A DNA stretch of 64,000 bases from Phyllobacterium chamaecytisi (GTDB lineage: Bacteria > Pseudomonadota > Alphaproteobacteria > Rhizobiales > Rhizobiaceae). Below the pieces are notes generated by a model. That model ran no database searches and was not told the DNA's origin. It worked only from the letters and a program-made list of their open reading frames with translations. The position numbers were made by a program, and so were the translations under genes. Location: assembly GCF_020164455.1 (NCBI RefSeq), contig NZ_JAIQWW010000010.1, positions 1 through 64,000 of the forward strand. Direction: 5' to 3'. Positions 27,854-37,301 of this stretch are shown piece after piece; the first letter of the stretch is position 1; every line of letters starts with the position of its first letter.

Positions 27854-28510
27854 ATGAACGACCCGGGCCAAACCATCCGCGACGAACCCCGCTGGGCTCC
27901 TGCGCTCGCGATACTGGTCGTGCTCGGTCTTTTTGCGGTGCTGCCCCAACATGTGCGGGCGATGCCGGTGTGGGTTTCCTACGGCGTTGCGCTTGTGGTG
28001 ATCGTGCCCATGATTGTGGTCACACTCACTGCAAACACGTCGTGGACGCGCATTGAGCGGACCGCGATCATGCTTCTTGGCGCGGCCTACGTCGCCAACA
28101 CGGCAGCGGAGTTGGCGGACATGATCGGCATCATTACGCTTCATCCACCGGAAACCCGCGCCGTCTCACTGCTCTCCTCATCGCTTGCAATCTGGATCGC
28201 CAATGTTTTGACCTTCTCATTGCTTTATTGGCAAATCGATCGCGGCGGGCCATCCTCGCGAGCGAGCGGCACAACAACAAAGCCGGATTGGCTCTTTCCG
28301 CAGGCGACAGCACCCGAAGTTGCCTTACCCGACTGGCAACCATTGTTCCTCGACTACCTTTTTCTCGGATACAATACGGCGACGGCATTCAGTCCAACCG
28401 ATGTACTTCCGCTTACGAGACGTGCAAAGATGCTGATGATGTTGGAGAGCACGATCTCGCTGTTGACGCTTGTCATCGTCGCCGCTCGCGCGGTCAACGC
28501 CATCCCGTAG
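27854..28510 (+). CDS. DUF1345-like membrane protein
   Basis: 218 residues with about five membrane helices. The C-terminal part contains DYLFLGYNTATAFSPTDVL, then RRAKMLMMLESTISLLT and a last helix; this matches the pattern of DUF1345 proteins, where a re-entrant loop with S/T-x-TDV sits between two helices as in channel pores. Fifteen upstream codons are open, but the ATG at 27854 begins the conserved part. The 285-base gap before it shows no obvious gene. Confidence 0.72.
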   Translation: MNDPGQTIRDEPRWAPALAILVVLGLFAVLPQHVRAMPVWVSYGVALVVIVPMIVVTLTANTSWTRIERTAIMLLGAAYVANTAAELADMIGIITLHPPETRAVSLLSSSLAIWIANVLTFSLLYWQIDRGGPSSRASGTTTKPDWLFPQATAPEVALPDWQPLFLDYLFLGYNTATAFSPTDVLPLTRRAKMLMMLESTISLLTLVIVAARAVNAIP

Positions 28511-28707
28511 AACGGCCAAACACAGAAAACAAGAACCGCCCCATGGAGAGCGCGAGGTGCAAGCGCTCGAGCAGCATCTTTTCAACCTGACGCAAGCTAA
28601 GCGGAAAAATCAACAGCAGAGGCAGACAGCGCGAACAGTTCTGCAGAAAGTTTAACAGATAATCGAATTCAGGGCAGTCGAGTTTTCTCCGGGTACGACG
28701 CCACCTG

Positions 28708-30861
28708 CTACCAGGTTAGATGGGCTTTCAGCAACGCCTTGCGTCCTTCACCATAGGAACAAACGTAAACACCCTGGCAGCCCGATACATAGTCCTTGTC
28801 GAACAGGTTGGTGACGTTCAGATCAACACCCCAATTGTTCTTCTTGTAGCCGAGTTTCAGATCCACCAATGCCACATCGGGAACCTTCAACGTATTCAAC
28901 TGGTCGGCATAGCTAGACCCGACATAACGTACACCGCCACCAAGTGCGAGGCCTTCAAGCGCGCCATCGAGAACAGTGTACTGGGCAAAGAGCGAGGCCT
29001 GTACTTCGGGGATCAAATAGGGCTGCTTGCCGATCAGTGCCTCGTCGGCGTCTTCCTTCACTTTCAAGTCGAGAGCAGTAAAGGCGGCCGTCAGCCTCCA
29101 GGCTTCAGTGATGTTCGCTTGTGCCTCGATTTCGAAGCCACGGGAGTTGACCTCGCCGACCTGGAATTGCGCGTTAAACGGGCCAGTGAGCACGTTCTGC
29201 TTCGTCAAATCGAACAGCGAAGCCGTGATGAGACCGTCAAAGCTTGTCGGCTGGTATTTTACGCCGACTTCGTATTGCTGGCCGGTTTCAGGCTTTAAAA
29301 ACGCAAGATTGCTGTCGACCCCGATCTCCGGACTGAAGAATGTCGCGACGCTCGCATAGGGCGTGATCCCATTGTCGAATTCATAGGCGATACCTGCCCT
29401 GCCGCTGGCCTGGCCATCATGCCCGTCATATTCTGGCGTGCCTTGTGCGTCCGTCGTCACATAATCGTAGCGGCCGTTCAACGTGACGAGCCAGCCATCG
29501 CCAAAGCGCAGCTGGTCTTGCGCGTAAACCCCGATCTGATGGCGCTTGACGACCTGGTCGATGTAAGGCGCGAACATGGGACCTTGAGGCACGCCATAAA
29601 CGGGGTCGACTGCGCTGATGGGCGTTGATGCGCCGGTTGCCTGGATCTGATCGATGTCGAAGAACTTGTATTCCGCACCAAACAGGAGCGTGTGCTCGAT
29701 GGCACCGGTCGTGACCTCGCCTTCAAGCTGATTGTCGACCACGAACGAATTGACCGTCGTATCGTGCATGAAATTGATGCGCGAGAGATCGTAATTGCCG
29801 TCGATCGGCTGCGCGGAGAAGGCATCGTATCCAAATGGATATAGATTGTGTTCGCGCACGCCGCTGTGGCCATAGCGAAGGTTCTGCCGCACGGTCCAGT
29901 CATTGTCGAAAGTGTGTTCCAGTTCATAGCCGATGGAGGCTTGGTCGCGGTTATAGTCGTCGATCGACGGCTCCGTGAAATTTGCCTTGCGATCGATTTT
30001 GCCGAAGGGCGCGTCGACTACAGTTCCATAATAGGGCAGGAAGCTGCCACCGTCATGGGTAAGGTCCAGATGCGTATAGTTGGCAAGAATGGTGAACTTC
30101 GTCACATCATCCGGCTTCCAGGTGATACTGGGCGAAATGACCCCAAGGAAATCCTTTGAAAAATCGGTATAGTTGTCACCGCCGGATATTTTGCCGTTGA
30201 TGCGATAATCGACCACGTCGGATGCCTTGTCACCGATGTCGAAACCAAGGTAGCCGTTGCCATAGCTGTTGATCCCGGTTTCGACATAACGCAGACGTTC
30301 GCCGGTCGGACGCTTGCTGATGTAGTTGACGATGCCTCCGGGATTGCTGCCGCCATAAAGCACTGCAGCAGGTCCCTTCAGAACATCGATGCGCTCAATG
30401 CCGAATGTATCGATGAAGAAGCCGCCGAAGCCGAAGCTGAAATTCTGCAATCCGTCGAGATATGTCCCCTTCTGCGTCGCATCGAATCCACGGATGTAGA
30501 TCCAGTTCGTGTCATTATCGACGCCGAAGGGCTGGGCAAATACGCCAGAGGTATAGCGCAGGGCCTCGTCGATTTTCTGCGCACCCTGGTCATCCATCTG
30601 TTGTCTGCCGACAACAGATACAGCCTGTGGAATGTCCGCGATGGGGGTATTTGTCTTGGAGCCGGTTGCCGAGCGCTGGGCCACATAGCCATCGATCGGA
30701 CCGGTTGCAGAGCCATCTGAATTGGCCCCTTCGATGACGATCGGGTCCAGCTGGATGGAGGCATTGGCGTCCTGCGCACGCGTGCCGGTTGCCGACAGCA
30801 ATACAAACGCCGCCGTCCCGCCAAGCAGCGCGCCAAATGCCGACCGATAGACACCACTCAT
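28708..30861 (-). CDS. TonB-dependent siderophore receptor
   Basis: A 717-residue outer-membrane receptor of the ferrichrome/FhuA group. A signal peptide (to about residue 29) is followed by a plug domain with IADIPQAVSVVGRQQMDDQ and LKGPAAVLYGGSNPGGIVNYISKRP, then a barrel that ends in LLKAHLTW with the aromatic last residue needed for assembly. It imports a hydroxamate-type ferric siderophore by family analogy. A candidate RirA box lies 76-90 bases upstream. No cognate ABC permease is in the window. Confidence 0.93.
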   Translation of the reverse strand: MSGVYRSAFGALLGGTAAFVLLSATGTRAQDANASIQLDPIVIEGANSDGSATGPIDGYVAQRSATGSKTNTPIADIPQAVSVVGRQQMDDQGAQKIDEALRYTSGVFAQPFGVDNDTNWIYIRGFDATQKGTYLDGLQNFSFGFGGFFIDTFGIERIDVLKGPAAVLYGGSNPGGIVNYISKRPTGERLRYVETGINSYGNGYLGFDIGDKASDVVDYRINGKISGGDNYTDFSKDFLGVISPSITWKPDDVTKFTILANYTHLDLTHDGGSFLPYYGTVVDAPFGKIDRKANFTEPSIDDYNRDQASIGYELEHTFDNDWTVRQNLRYGHSGVREHNLYPFGYDAFSAQPIDGNYDLSRINFMHDTTVNSFVVDNQLEGEVTTGAIEHTLLFGAEYKFFDIDQIQATGASTPISAVDPVYGVPQGPMFAPYIDQVVKRHQIGVYAQDQLRFGDGWLVTLNGRYDYVTTDAQGTPEYDGHDGQASGRAGIAYEFDNGITPYASVATFFSPEIGVDSNLAFLKPETGQQYEVGVKYQPTSFDGLITASLFDLTKQNVLTGPFNAQFQVGEVNSRGFEIEAQANITEAWRLTAAFTALDLKVKEDADEALIGKQPYLIPEVQASLFAQYTVLDGALEGLALGGGVRYVGSSYADQLNTLKVPDVALVDLKLGYKKNNWGVDLNVTNLFDKDYVSGCQGVYVCSYGEGRKALLKAHLTW

Positions 30862-30936
30862 GACAATCCCCTACTCATATGTCCCAGAGCCAGAACGCAG
30901 CGCGTGCAATCGCTCCCCGAGAGCTCGCATATAAGT

Positions 30937-30951
30937 TGAGTACATATATCA
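30937..30951. promoter_or_regulatory. Candidate RirA iron-responsive box upstream of the receptor
   Basis: The sequence TGA-N9-TCA (extended TTGA...TCAA) matches the iron-responsive operator bound by the Rhizobiales Fe-S repressor RirA. It lies in the 172-base gap upstream of the siderophore receptor. An equivalent box precedes the reductase gene at a similar distance, which strengthens both. Confidence 0.6.
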
Positions 30952-31033
30952 AGTTTAAATTTCGGGATTGATTGTTTCTGTTGTCTTTTGAACTTTTTTG
31001 GGCTGTTTTCGTGGTTGTCGACGTGGTCCGGCG

Positions 31034-31918
31034 CTATAACTGCCGATCCCGCCGCCAAACGGCGGGCGTCACGCCCACCACCCGCTTGAATACGCGCGTG
31101 AAATGCGCCTGATCCGAAAAACCCGCAGCGGTAGCTACGCGCGTCAGCGACGATCCGGGCTTCTCCAGCAGCACCTGCACTTTCCTGATACGGGCGCCTA
31201 TCTGCCATTGATGCGGGGCAATGCCTGTCGAAGCCTTGAAGGCGTGGCTGAAGTAGGACTGCGACAGGCCTGTCAATTCCGCAAGTTCATGGAGGCGGAT
31301 GCTTCGCATGCAATTGTCTTCGATATAGCGTGTAACCGTCCGCAACTGTCGCGGCGAAAGCTGGCTGCGTTGCCGTTTCTTGCCTTGCTGGATGCGAAAG
31401 AGCGCGACGAAAAGCGCCGTGGTTAGTCCATCGCCATAGAGTTCGTGCAGCGGTTCATCGTTGAGACATTCATCGGCAATCAAGTTGGCGAGCTTTGCCA
31501 CACGCTCGTCGAAAAACATCAGACGGGGTAGCTTCAATCTTTCACCGATATGATCATCGGTGAAGCGGCGTTCGAAACTGGTGATGTCAAAGTGCATATC
31601 GAGATGACGCAGATACTGGATGTCATGAACCCGCCCCCATACAGGTAAGCCGGCAGGAATATAGCTCATTGGGTAAGGCACGCTGCTTCGGATAAAACCC
31701 TTGGCATGGGCGTTGAGCCCGACGCCGAAGCTGCCATCGCCTGACTTGTCGAGCGTCACGAACAGACGCGGATCCTCAGACACATATTCTCCAGCTGCAC
31801 CCGGCGCGCAATTGACCGACCAGACATCGGCGACAACTCCCTGCCACGAGCGCCAGCGCAGATCGCCGATAACGGAGACCCCTTCAATCCGGCTCTTCAT
31901 CCGTGGATGAAATGTCAT
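31034..31918 (-). CDS. AraC family transcriptional regulator
   Basis: 294 residues. The C-terminal 100 residues form two helix-turn-helices: IRLHELAELTGLSQSYFSHAFKASTG, written here in part as LHELAELTGLSQSYF, and VATAAGFSDQAHFTRVFKR, typical of AraC. The N-terminal part is a ligand-sensing domain of unknown type. It starts 18 bases after the reductase stop and is probably co-transcribed with it; together with the receptor this is the plan of siderophore-responsive regulators such as PchR or RhrA, which activate the receptor when ferric siderophore is present. A second in-frame ATG is six codons further in. Confidence 0.88.
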   Translation of the reverse strand: MTFHPRMKSRIEGVSVIGDLRWRSWQGVVADVWSVNCAPGAAGEYVSEDPRLFVTLDKSGDGSFGVGLNAHAKGFIRSSVPYPMSYIPAGLPVWGRVHDIQYLRHLDMHFDITSFERRFTDDHIGERLKLPRLMFFDERVAKLANLIADECLNDEPLHELYGDGLTTALFVALFRIQQGKKRQRSQLSPRQLRTVTRYIEDNCMRSIRLHELAELTGLSQSYFSHAFKASTGIAPHQWQIGARIRKVQVLLEKPGSSLTRVATAAGFSDQAHFTRVFKRVVGVTPAVWRRDRQL

Positions 31919-31936
31919 CCCTTGCCTCTTGTGCTG

Positions 31937-33043
31937 CTATTCAGCCGTTTTCTCTTGCTGTTTTCGGGCATTATCACCGTCAAACCCGCGGCGCCAATAC
32001 GCCACAACCAGGTGTCTTTCCCTTTCAAGTTTCCGCTCATGCCGCAAATAGCTGCGAATAGCCTTAAACGCGGCGAATTCGCAGCCAGCCCAGGCAAACA
32101 CACGTTTCCCGGCGGTCGGAAACGGCACCGCTTTGACGGCATCCTGCAACAGCGTCGTCGTTCCTGCTTTACGGCCATTACGATGCAGCCAGACAAGATC
32201 AACATTGGCACCAGATGGCAGAAGCTGCTCTTCGAGCGGATTGTCCACTTCGATACGCACGACCGCCGTTGCGCGCGACGGAAGACGCGCCAGGATGCGG
32301 CCGATTGCCGGAAGCGCAGTTTCATCTCCGGCCAGAAGATACCAGTCGGCCTCAGGCACGTCGCCGCCACCCGGTCCTGTCATACCCACCAGATCGCCTT
32401 GGCGGGCATTCAGGGCCCAGTCTGAACCCGGCGTTGCGTTCCCCTCATGAAGGACGATGTCGATATCCACCTTGCCTGCGTCCGCGTCAATGTTGCGGAT
32501 CGTGTAGATGCGGGAGACCAGCTTGTGCGCGCCTTCAGGCCAGACCGGGCGCCCGTCTTCCCCGGTCACCGGCCATTGTGGCCGGTCTGTGCTCTTTGGC
32601 GGAAACAGCAAATGGACATGCAGTCCGCCCCGTGCAAAACGCGCCAGCCTCTCTCCCTGAAGTGTCACACGCCGCATTTGCGGCGATATATTCCTGGCGC
32701 TGGCAAAGCGCATTTCCCGGAAAAATGGCGGCTGCCCGCCCGCTGCACAGTCGCCCGCCCAGACGATCCTGGGCTTTTCCCCATTCGCCAGTTCCAGCAT
32801 CTGGTTGGCGATGGCGTACTTCATATAGGCAAGGCCGGTTTCATCCTCACCCTCGGTCCGCAGCGAAAGGCTGTCATCATCCGCCTCGATGGTTGCTGTG
32901 CCGAACGGAAGGGCGATGCGCCCCTTGCGCGCGGCAAGCGACACATCGCCATGCTCGGAGAAGTAATCCGTCAGCCGCTTGAGAAAATGATCCGGTGTCG
33001 ACACGATCACACGCGCGGTCGCACTCAAGCGGATTTCCGGCAT
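31937..33043 (-). CDS. Siderophore-interacting FAD reductase with N-terminal DUF2218
   Basis: 368 residues in two parts. Residues 1-95 match DUF2218 (ARVIVSTPDHFLKRLTDYFSEHG). The rest is a siderophore-interacting protein of the ViuB/FAD type: FREMRFASARNISPQMRRVTL, SRIYTIRN, then GPGGGDVPEADWYLLAGDETALPAIGRIL. It should release iron from ferric siderophore by reduction in the cytoplasm. It is the first gene of a two-gene unit with the AraC regulator and has a candidate RirA box about 60-75 bases upstream. Confidence 0.9.
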   Translation of the reverse strand: MPEIRLSATARVIVSTPDHFLKRLTDYFSEHGDVSLAARKGRIALPFGTATIEADDDSLSLRTEGEDETGLAYMKYAIANQMLELANGEKPRIVWAGDCAAGGQPPFFREMRFASARNISPQMRRVTLQGERLARFARGGLHVHLLFPPKSTDRPQWPVTGEDGRPVWPEGAHKLVSRIYTIRNIDADAGKVDIDIVLHEGNATPGSDWALNARQGDLVGMTGPGGGDVPEADWYLLAGDETALPAIGRILARLPSRATAVVRIEVDNPLEEQLLPSGANVDLVWLHRNGRKAGTTTLLQDAVKAVPFPTAGKRVFAWAGCEFAAFKAIRSYLRHERKLERERHLVVAYWRRGFDGDNARKQQEKTAE

Positions 33044-33103
33044 CTCAAACCCCGTGTAGAAACTGCACCAAGGTGCGATATCGGGTGCTTAATCGTAATA
33101 ATA

Positions 33104-33118
33104 TGATAAATCAAGTCA
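33104..33118. promoter_or_regulatory. Candidate RirA iron-responsive box upstream of the reductase
   Basis: A second TGA-N9-TCA dyad (extended ATGA...TCAT), 61-75 bases upstream of the reductase start and therefore placed like the box before the receptor. It predicts derepression of both units under low iron. Confidence 0.6.
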
Positions 33119-33156
33119 TGTTTATGACGGCGATGGTTTTACTCGCCTCTTCAAAG

Positions 33157-33191
33157 TGCCGGGCACAAACATATTCGCCTGGTGCCCGGCA
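33157..33191. terminator. Inverted repeat, probable terminator after the amino-acid importer operon
   Basis: A perfect ten-base stem (TGCCGGGCAC and GTGCCCGGCA) with a 15-base loop, followed on the plus strand by TTTTC and on the minus strand by TTTGAAG. It sits 12 bases past the stop of the minus-strand binding-protein gene. It probably ends that operon before it runs into the reductase region. Confidence 0.6.
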
Positions 33192-33202
33192 TTTTCATTC
33201 GA

Positions 33203-34057
33203 TCAGAGTGGCGTGACGTCGAAGCCAAACCACTTCTGCGACAATGTTTTAATCGTGCCATCGGCCTTGGCTTCATCGATTGCCTTGTCGAACATCGCTT
33301 TCAGTTCCGGCTCGTTCTTGCGCAGACCGACAGAGCTGCCTTTGCCCAGGAACCCGCCCTGAAAGCGCGGACCAGCGACAGTCATCTCCTCATTGCCCGG
33401 CTTGGCGGCTGATGTGGTGAGATAGGCCATGGAGGCCATGACGAGATCGACACGGCCTGCAGCGAGATCAAGGTCGTGCTGCTCGGTGGTCTTGTACTCA
33501 CGAACCTCGACAACGTCCTTCAAGTATTTCTCGACGAAGGTCGCACCTGTCGAGGCGGTCTGGACGCCGATGGTCTTGCCTTGCAGAAGTGGCTTCAGCT
33601 TCTCCAACGCGCTGATGGCGCCTGCCTCATTGGATGCCAGCGAGAAGACTTCGCCCTTGAATTCCATGCCTGCCAAAGGGCTTGATTTCAACGTTGCGAA
33701 AGCTTGGCCGGTGGAACCGTAGGACTGGCTGAAGTCGATGATCTGCTCACGCTTGGCGGTCGCCGACATGCCCGACATGATGGCATCGAACTTACCGGCA
33801 TTGAGCGCGGGGATCATCCCGTCGAAGTCCTGGACGACAATCCGGCACTCGACTTTCATGTGATCGCAAAGATATTTCGAAAGCTCGATCTCGTAACCGT
33901 CGAGTGTTCCGTCGGGCTTGGTGAAGTTGTAGGGCTTGAATGCGCCTTCCGTAGCGATGGTAATCTGTGTCCATTTCTTGGCTTCCGCGTGGGCGGCGGA
34001 CGAAAAGACCAACGCCGACAGCAGCAGTGCTTTCAGGGTGAGCATTGCATATTTCAT
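33203..34057 (-). CDS. Polar amino-acid ABC transporter binding protein (HisJ/ArgT type), distal copy
   Basis: A 284-residue periplasmic binding protein. A signal peptide covers about residues 1-24, then KKWTQITIATEGAFKPYNF and GYEIELSKYLCDHM show the family-3 fold. AAGGGGAAT lies upstream of the ATG. It is the last gene of the operon, 38 bases after the ATPase gene. The operon's first transporter gene is also a binding protein with a similar N-terminus, so two receptors may feed one permease. Confidence 0.92.
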   Translation of the reverse strand: MKYAMLTLKALLLSALVFSSAAHAEAKKWTQITIATEGAFKPYNFTKPDGTLDGYEIELSKYLCDHMKVECRIVVQDFDGMIPALNAGKFDAIMSGMSATAKREQIIDFSQSYGSTGQAFATLKSSPLAGMEFKGEVFSLASNEAGAISALEKLKPLLQGKTIGVQTASTGATFVEKYLKDVVEVREYKTTEQHDLDLAAGRVDLVMASMAYLTTSAAKPGNEEMTVAGPRFQGGFLGKGSSVGLRKNEPELKAMFDKAIDEAKADGTIKTLSQKWFGFDVTPL

Positions 34058-34095
34058 TTCCAGGTATTCCCCTTTTTGGATTGCGGCTGATCAAT

Positions 34096-34878
34096 TCAGC
34101 CTTTGATAAACTGTTTGAACCGTTCGGATTTCGAGTTGACAAAAACATGTTCCGGCCGGCCGTCCTCCTCGACGAGGCCCTTGTGCAGGAAGACGACGCG
34201 GCTTGAGACATCGCGGGCAAAGCCCATTTCGTGGGTGACCACCAGCATGGTGCGGCCCTCTTCGGCCAGACCACGCATGACGCGCAGCACTTCGCCGACA
34301 AGCTCCGGATCGAGCGCCGAGGTGGGTTCGTCGAAGAGCATAACCTTCGGCCGCATGGCGAGGGCACGCGCTATTGCAGCGCGTTGCTGCTGGCCACCCG
34401 ACAGATGCGAGGGATAGTGATCGCGCTTTTCAGCGATGCCGACCTTCGCAAGAAGGGCTTCAGCCTCTTCGACGCACTCTTTGCGCGGGCGCTTCTGCAC
34501 GTGGATCGGCGCTTCGATGACATTTTCCAGGATTGTCTTGTGCGACCACAAGTTGAAGCTCTGGAACACCATGCCGAGCTGTGAGCGAATACGTTCGACC
34601 TGCGCCTGGTCCGCCGGCCGGCTTTTGCCATCGCGCGTGCGCTGCATGCGGATCGTCTCGTCGCCAACCGTTACGTCCCCGGAATCGGGCACTTCGAGAA
34701 GGTTGATGCAGCGGAGCAGGGTCGACTTGCCGGAACCTGAAGACCCGAGGATCGAGACGACTTCGCCTTCGCGTGCGCGTAAGGAAATCCCTTTCAGGAC
34801 TTCGACATTGCCGAAACTCTTGTGCAGATCCTTGACGTCGAGCGCCATTGGTGTGGTCGCAGGCACTTGAGCGTTCAT
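34096..34878 (-). CDS. Polar amino-acid ABC transporter ATPase (HisP/ArtP type)
   Basis: 260 residues from the chosen start. Walker [12 protein letters not shown], signature [16 protein letters not shown], Walker [13 protein letters not shown] and switch His (VTHEMGF) are all intact. The frame is open far upstream (108 codons) but that part overlaps the permease in another frame and is not protein-like. The ATG at 34878 has AAGGAGAG and overlaps the permease stop by four bases. Confidence 0.93.
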   Translation of the reverse strand: MNAQVPATTPMALDVKDLHKSFGNVEVLKGISLRAREGEVVSILGSSGSGKSTLLRCINLLEVPDSGDVTVGDETIRMQRTRDGKSRPADQAQVERIRSQLGMVFQSFNLWSHKTILENVIEAPIHVQKRPRKECVEEAEALLAKVGIAEKRDHYPSHLSGGQQQRAAIARALAMRPKVMLFDEPTSALDPELVGEVLRVMRGLAEEGRTMLVVTHEMGFARDVSSRVVFLHKGLVEEDGRPEHVFVNSKSERFKQFIKG

Positions 34879-35594
34879 TTGCTCTCTCCTTGAACGGGGG
34901 TCCGCAGTCGCGGCGCGCGAAGATGCGGGCTCAACATGTATTCGACGACATGCACCAGCCGCGTGAGCAGGAAATTGATGGTCAGGTAAATCACCCCAGC
35001 GACGATGAAGACCTCGATGGCGCGGTAGGTCTCCGAGATGATTTTCGCGGCAACCCCGGTGACTTCCATCAGTGTAATGATCGAGGCAAGCGATGTCGCC
35101 TTGACCATGGAAATCATCTCGTTGCCATATCCCGGCAATGCCTGCCGGATAGCAAGCGGCAGGACAATCCGCCGGAAAACCATAAAGCGTGGCATGCCGC
35201 ACGCACGCGCAGCTTCTATCTGGCCATGCGGAACCGACACGAGCCCGCCGCGGATGATCTCACTGGCATAGGCGGCGGTGTTCAGCGTCAATGCGATGAC
35301 GGCGCACCAGTAGGGCTCGCGCAATATCGGCCACAACATGGTGTGTCGCACCGCCGGAAACTGGCTGAGCCCGTAATAGATGAGGAATATTTGCACCAAT
35401 AGTGGCGTGCCGCGAAACACGAACACGTAGAACCGGGCAAACCAGTCGAGAACTCGGACCCCGGAAAGCCGAAGCAGTGCCAGACCTAAGGCGAGAAAAG
35501 CGCCGAGCAGGATTGACGTGGCAGCGAGTTGCAGCGTCAGTGGAATAGCCGCAACCAGGCTGATGAACGTTTCAAGCGTAAATGTCCAATCCAT
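34875..35594 (-). CDS. Polar amino-acid ABC transporter permease (HisM type)
   Basis: 239 residues with about five membrane helices. Near residues 145-170 is the EAA loop [21 protein letters not shown] that contacts the ATPase. The chosen ATG touches the stop of the other permease by one base. With HisQ-type partner, ATPase and two binding proteins it makes a complete polar amino-acid importer. Confidence 0.9.
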   Translation of the reverse strand: MDWTFTLETFISLVAAIPLTLQLAATSILLGAFLALGLALLRLSGVRVLDWFARFYVFVFRGTPLLVQIFLIYYGLSQFPAVRHTMLWPILREPYWCAVIALTLNTAAYASEIIRGGLVSVPHGQIEAARACGMPRFMVFRRIVLPLAIRQALPGYGNEMISMVKATSLASIITLMEVTGVAAKIISETYRAIEVFIVAGVIYLTINFLLTRLVHVVEYMLSPHLRAPRLRTPVQGESK

Positions 35595-36313
35595 CAGTTC
35601 CTCCTGACGCCGCGTGAGAAGTAGCGCTCGGACCATTGCAGCAGCGCACCGGAGAAGGTCGAGATCGTCAGGTAAATCGCGCCGGCAACGACATAGAAGT
35701 TGAAAGGCATTCCAGTTGATCCGGCCCCCACCTGTGCCTGCCGCAGCAATTCAGCCACACCCGTAATCGAAACGAGAGCCGATTCCTTCAAAACGACCTG
35801 CCAGACATTTCCCATGCCGGGCAGCGCATGGCGTAGCGTCAATGGTGCGATAATTCGCCTGAACCGCAACGCGCGCGACATGCCGCAAGCGATAGCCGCT
35901 TCTATTTCACCTTTGTGCACGGCCTTGAATGCCCCGCGAAACACCTCCGTCTGCTGGGCGCCCGACGTGATGCCAACCGCCAAAGCACCGGCCAGAAAAC
36001 CGGGAAAACCGATAAACCCCTCCGAGCCGAAAAAACGCCCGATCGCTGTTACCGCCGCACTCCCGCCGAAATAGAACAGGTAGATGACGAGAAGATCGGG
36101 AATGCCGCGCAGTACGGTGGTGTATCCGTCAGCGATCGCCCGTATTGTCCTGCCGCCGGATATCTTTGCCCAAGCGCCGAATGTGCCAATGATCGAACCG
36201 ATCAGAAAACCGGATATAGCGATGAGAACCGTCATCCAGGCTCCGGCGAGAAGAGCTGCACCCCACCCTCCCGGTCCAAAGCTGATGACGTCAAGGAAAC
36301 CCGGCTGGTTCAT
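35594..36313 (-). CDS. Polar amino-acid ABC transporter permease (HisQ type)
   Basis: 239 residues with about five membrane helices and the EAA loop EIEAAIACGMSRALRFRRI. A GTG three codons upstream (36322) is an alternative start; neither has a strong ribosome site. It lies 70 bases after the proximal binding-protein gene and is translationally coupled to the second permease. Confidence 0.88.
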   Translation of the reverse strand: MNQPGFLDVISFGPGGWGAALLAGAWMTVLIAISGFLIGSIIGTFGAWAKISGGRTIRAIADGYTTVLRGIPDLLVIYLFYFGGSAAVTAIGRFFGSEGFIGFPGFLAGALAVGITSGAQQTEVFRGAFKAVHKGEIEAAIACGMSRALRFRRIIAPLTLRHALPGMGNVWQVVLKESALVSITGVAELLRQAQVGAGSTGMPFNFYVVAGAIYLTISTFSGALLQWSERYFSRGVRRN

Positions 36314-36383
36314 GGCCCACACGATCCGGCTTCACAAAGACGATTGAACGGCATATCTGTGCCCTACTCTTGAAACTGCGCGT

Positions 36384-37235
36384 TCAATTCCCGCTGAAAG
36401 TTGGCGTGAGATCGAGCTTGCTCCACTTTTCTGAAAGCGTCTTGATCACGCCTGCCTCAGCAGCAGATTTGATCGCAGCATCGAACTTTTCGCGAAGATC
36501 GGCCTCTCCCTTGCGCGTGCCAAGCGCCACTTCCGTTGCAAGCATGGCGCCTTTGATAAGAGGGCCAGACATCTGCAGATCCTCATTGCCTGGCTTGGCC
36601 AACATCGAGGTTGCGTATACGCCGCTGTCGAAACCCGCATCAATACGTCCTGCCTTCAGGTCGAGATCGCGTTCGGGTGAACTCTTATAGGTGCGGACCG
36701 TAACTGCATTGCCAAAATAGGATTGAATAAGCTGTTCCTGGCTCGTCGAGCCGACAACGCCAACAGACTTGCCCTTGAGCTCCTTGCCAATCTCGGCCAT
36801 CACAGGATCGGCCTTGGGATGATCGTTAAGATTAAGGCGCGTGCCTGTCATGGGGAGCGCGGCAACCGTTCCATCTTTAAGAGTGAGGAAACTGGCAACG
36901 CCGCTCGCATAGGGAACCGTGAAGTCGACGACCTGCTTGCGCTTTTCGTTGATGCCGAGCGTCATGACGAGATCGAACTTCCCGGCGTTCAGACTGGGGA
37001 TAAGGCTTGTCCATTCGCCGGTGATGAGCTCACATTCGACCTTGGCCCGCGTGCACAGGTCCTGGATCAGGTCGACATCGAAGCCCGACAATTTACCCCC
37101 GGAGTCAATCATGTTCCAGGGCGGAAAGGCACCTTCGATCCCCACTTTGACATGGGTCCAGTCCTTGGCGTTTGCCGCCGTACCCGTTAATGACAAGGCG
37201 GCGGCTATGATGGCCAACAGCAATTTCTTCTTCAT
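36384..37235 (-). CDS. Polar amino-acid ABC transporter binding protein (HisJ/ArgT type), proximal copy
   Basis: 283 residues. The signal peptide begins MKKKLLLAIIAAALSLTG and ends near ANAKDW; the mature protein has GIEGAFPPWNMIDSGGKLSGFDVDL and the family-3 fold. The ATG at 37235 is preceded by AAGGGGAAT, the same arrangement as in the distal copy; nine extra upstream codons are not needed. It differs clearly from the distal copy in sequence, so it is an old duplication or a recruited receptor. Confidence 0.91.
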   Translation of the reverse strand: MKKKLLLAIIAAALSLTGTAANAKDWTHVKVGIEGAFPPWNMIDSGGKLSGFDVDLIQDLCTRAKVECELITGEWTSLIPSLNAGKFDLVMTLGINEKRKQVVDFTVPYASGVASFLTLKDGTVAALPMTGTRLNLNDHPKADPVMAEIGKELKGKSVGVVGSTSQEQLIQSYFGNAVTVRTYKSSPERDLDLKAGRIDAGFDSGVYATSMLAKPGNEDLQMSGPLIKGAMLATEVALGTRKGEADLREKFDAAIKSAAEAGVIKTLSEKWSKLDLTPTFSGN

Positions 37236-37301
37236 CTTTATTCCCCTTATTTTGGACGCCACAAGGCCTCGTTTTTTTCGCGAACTGTTGTCAGGCCGCG
37301 T

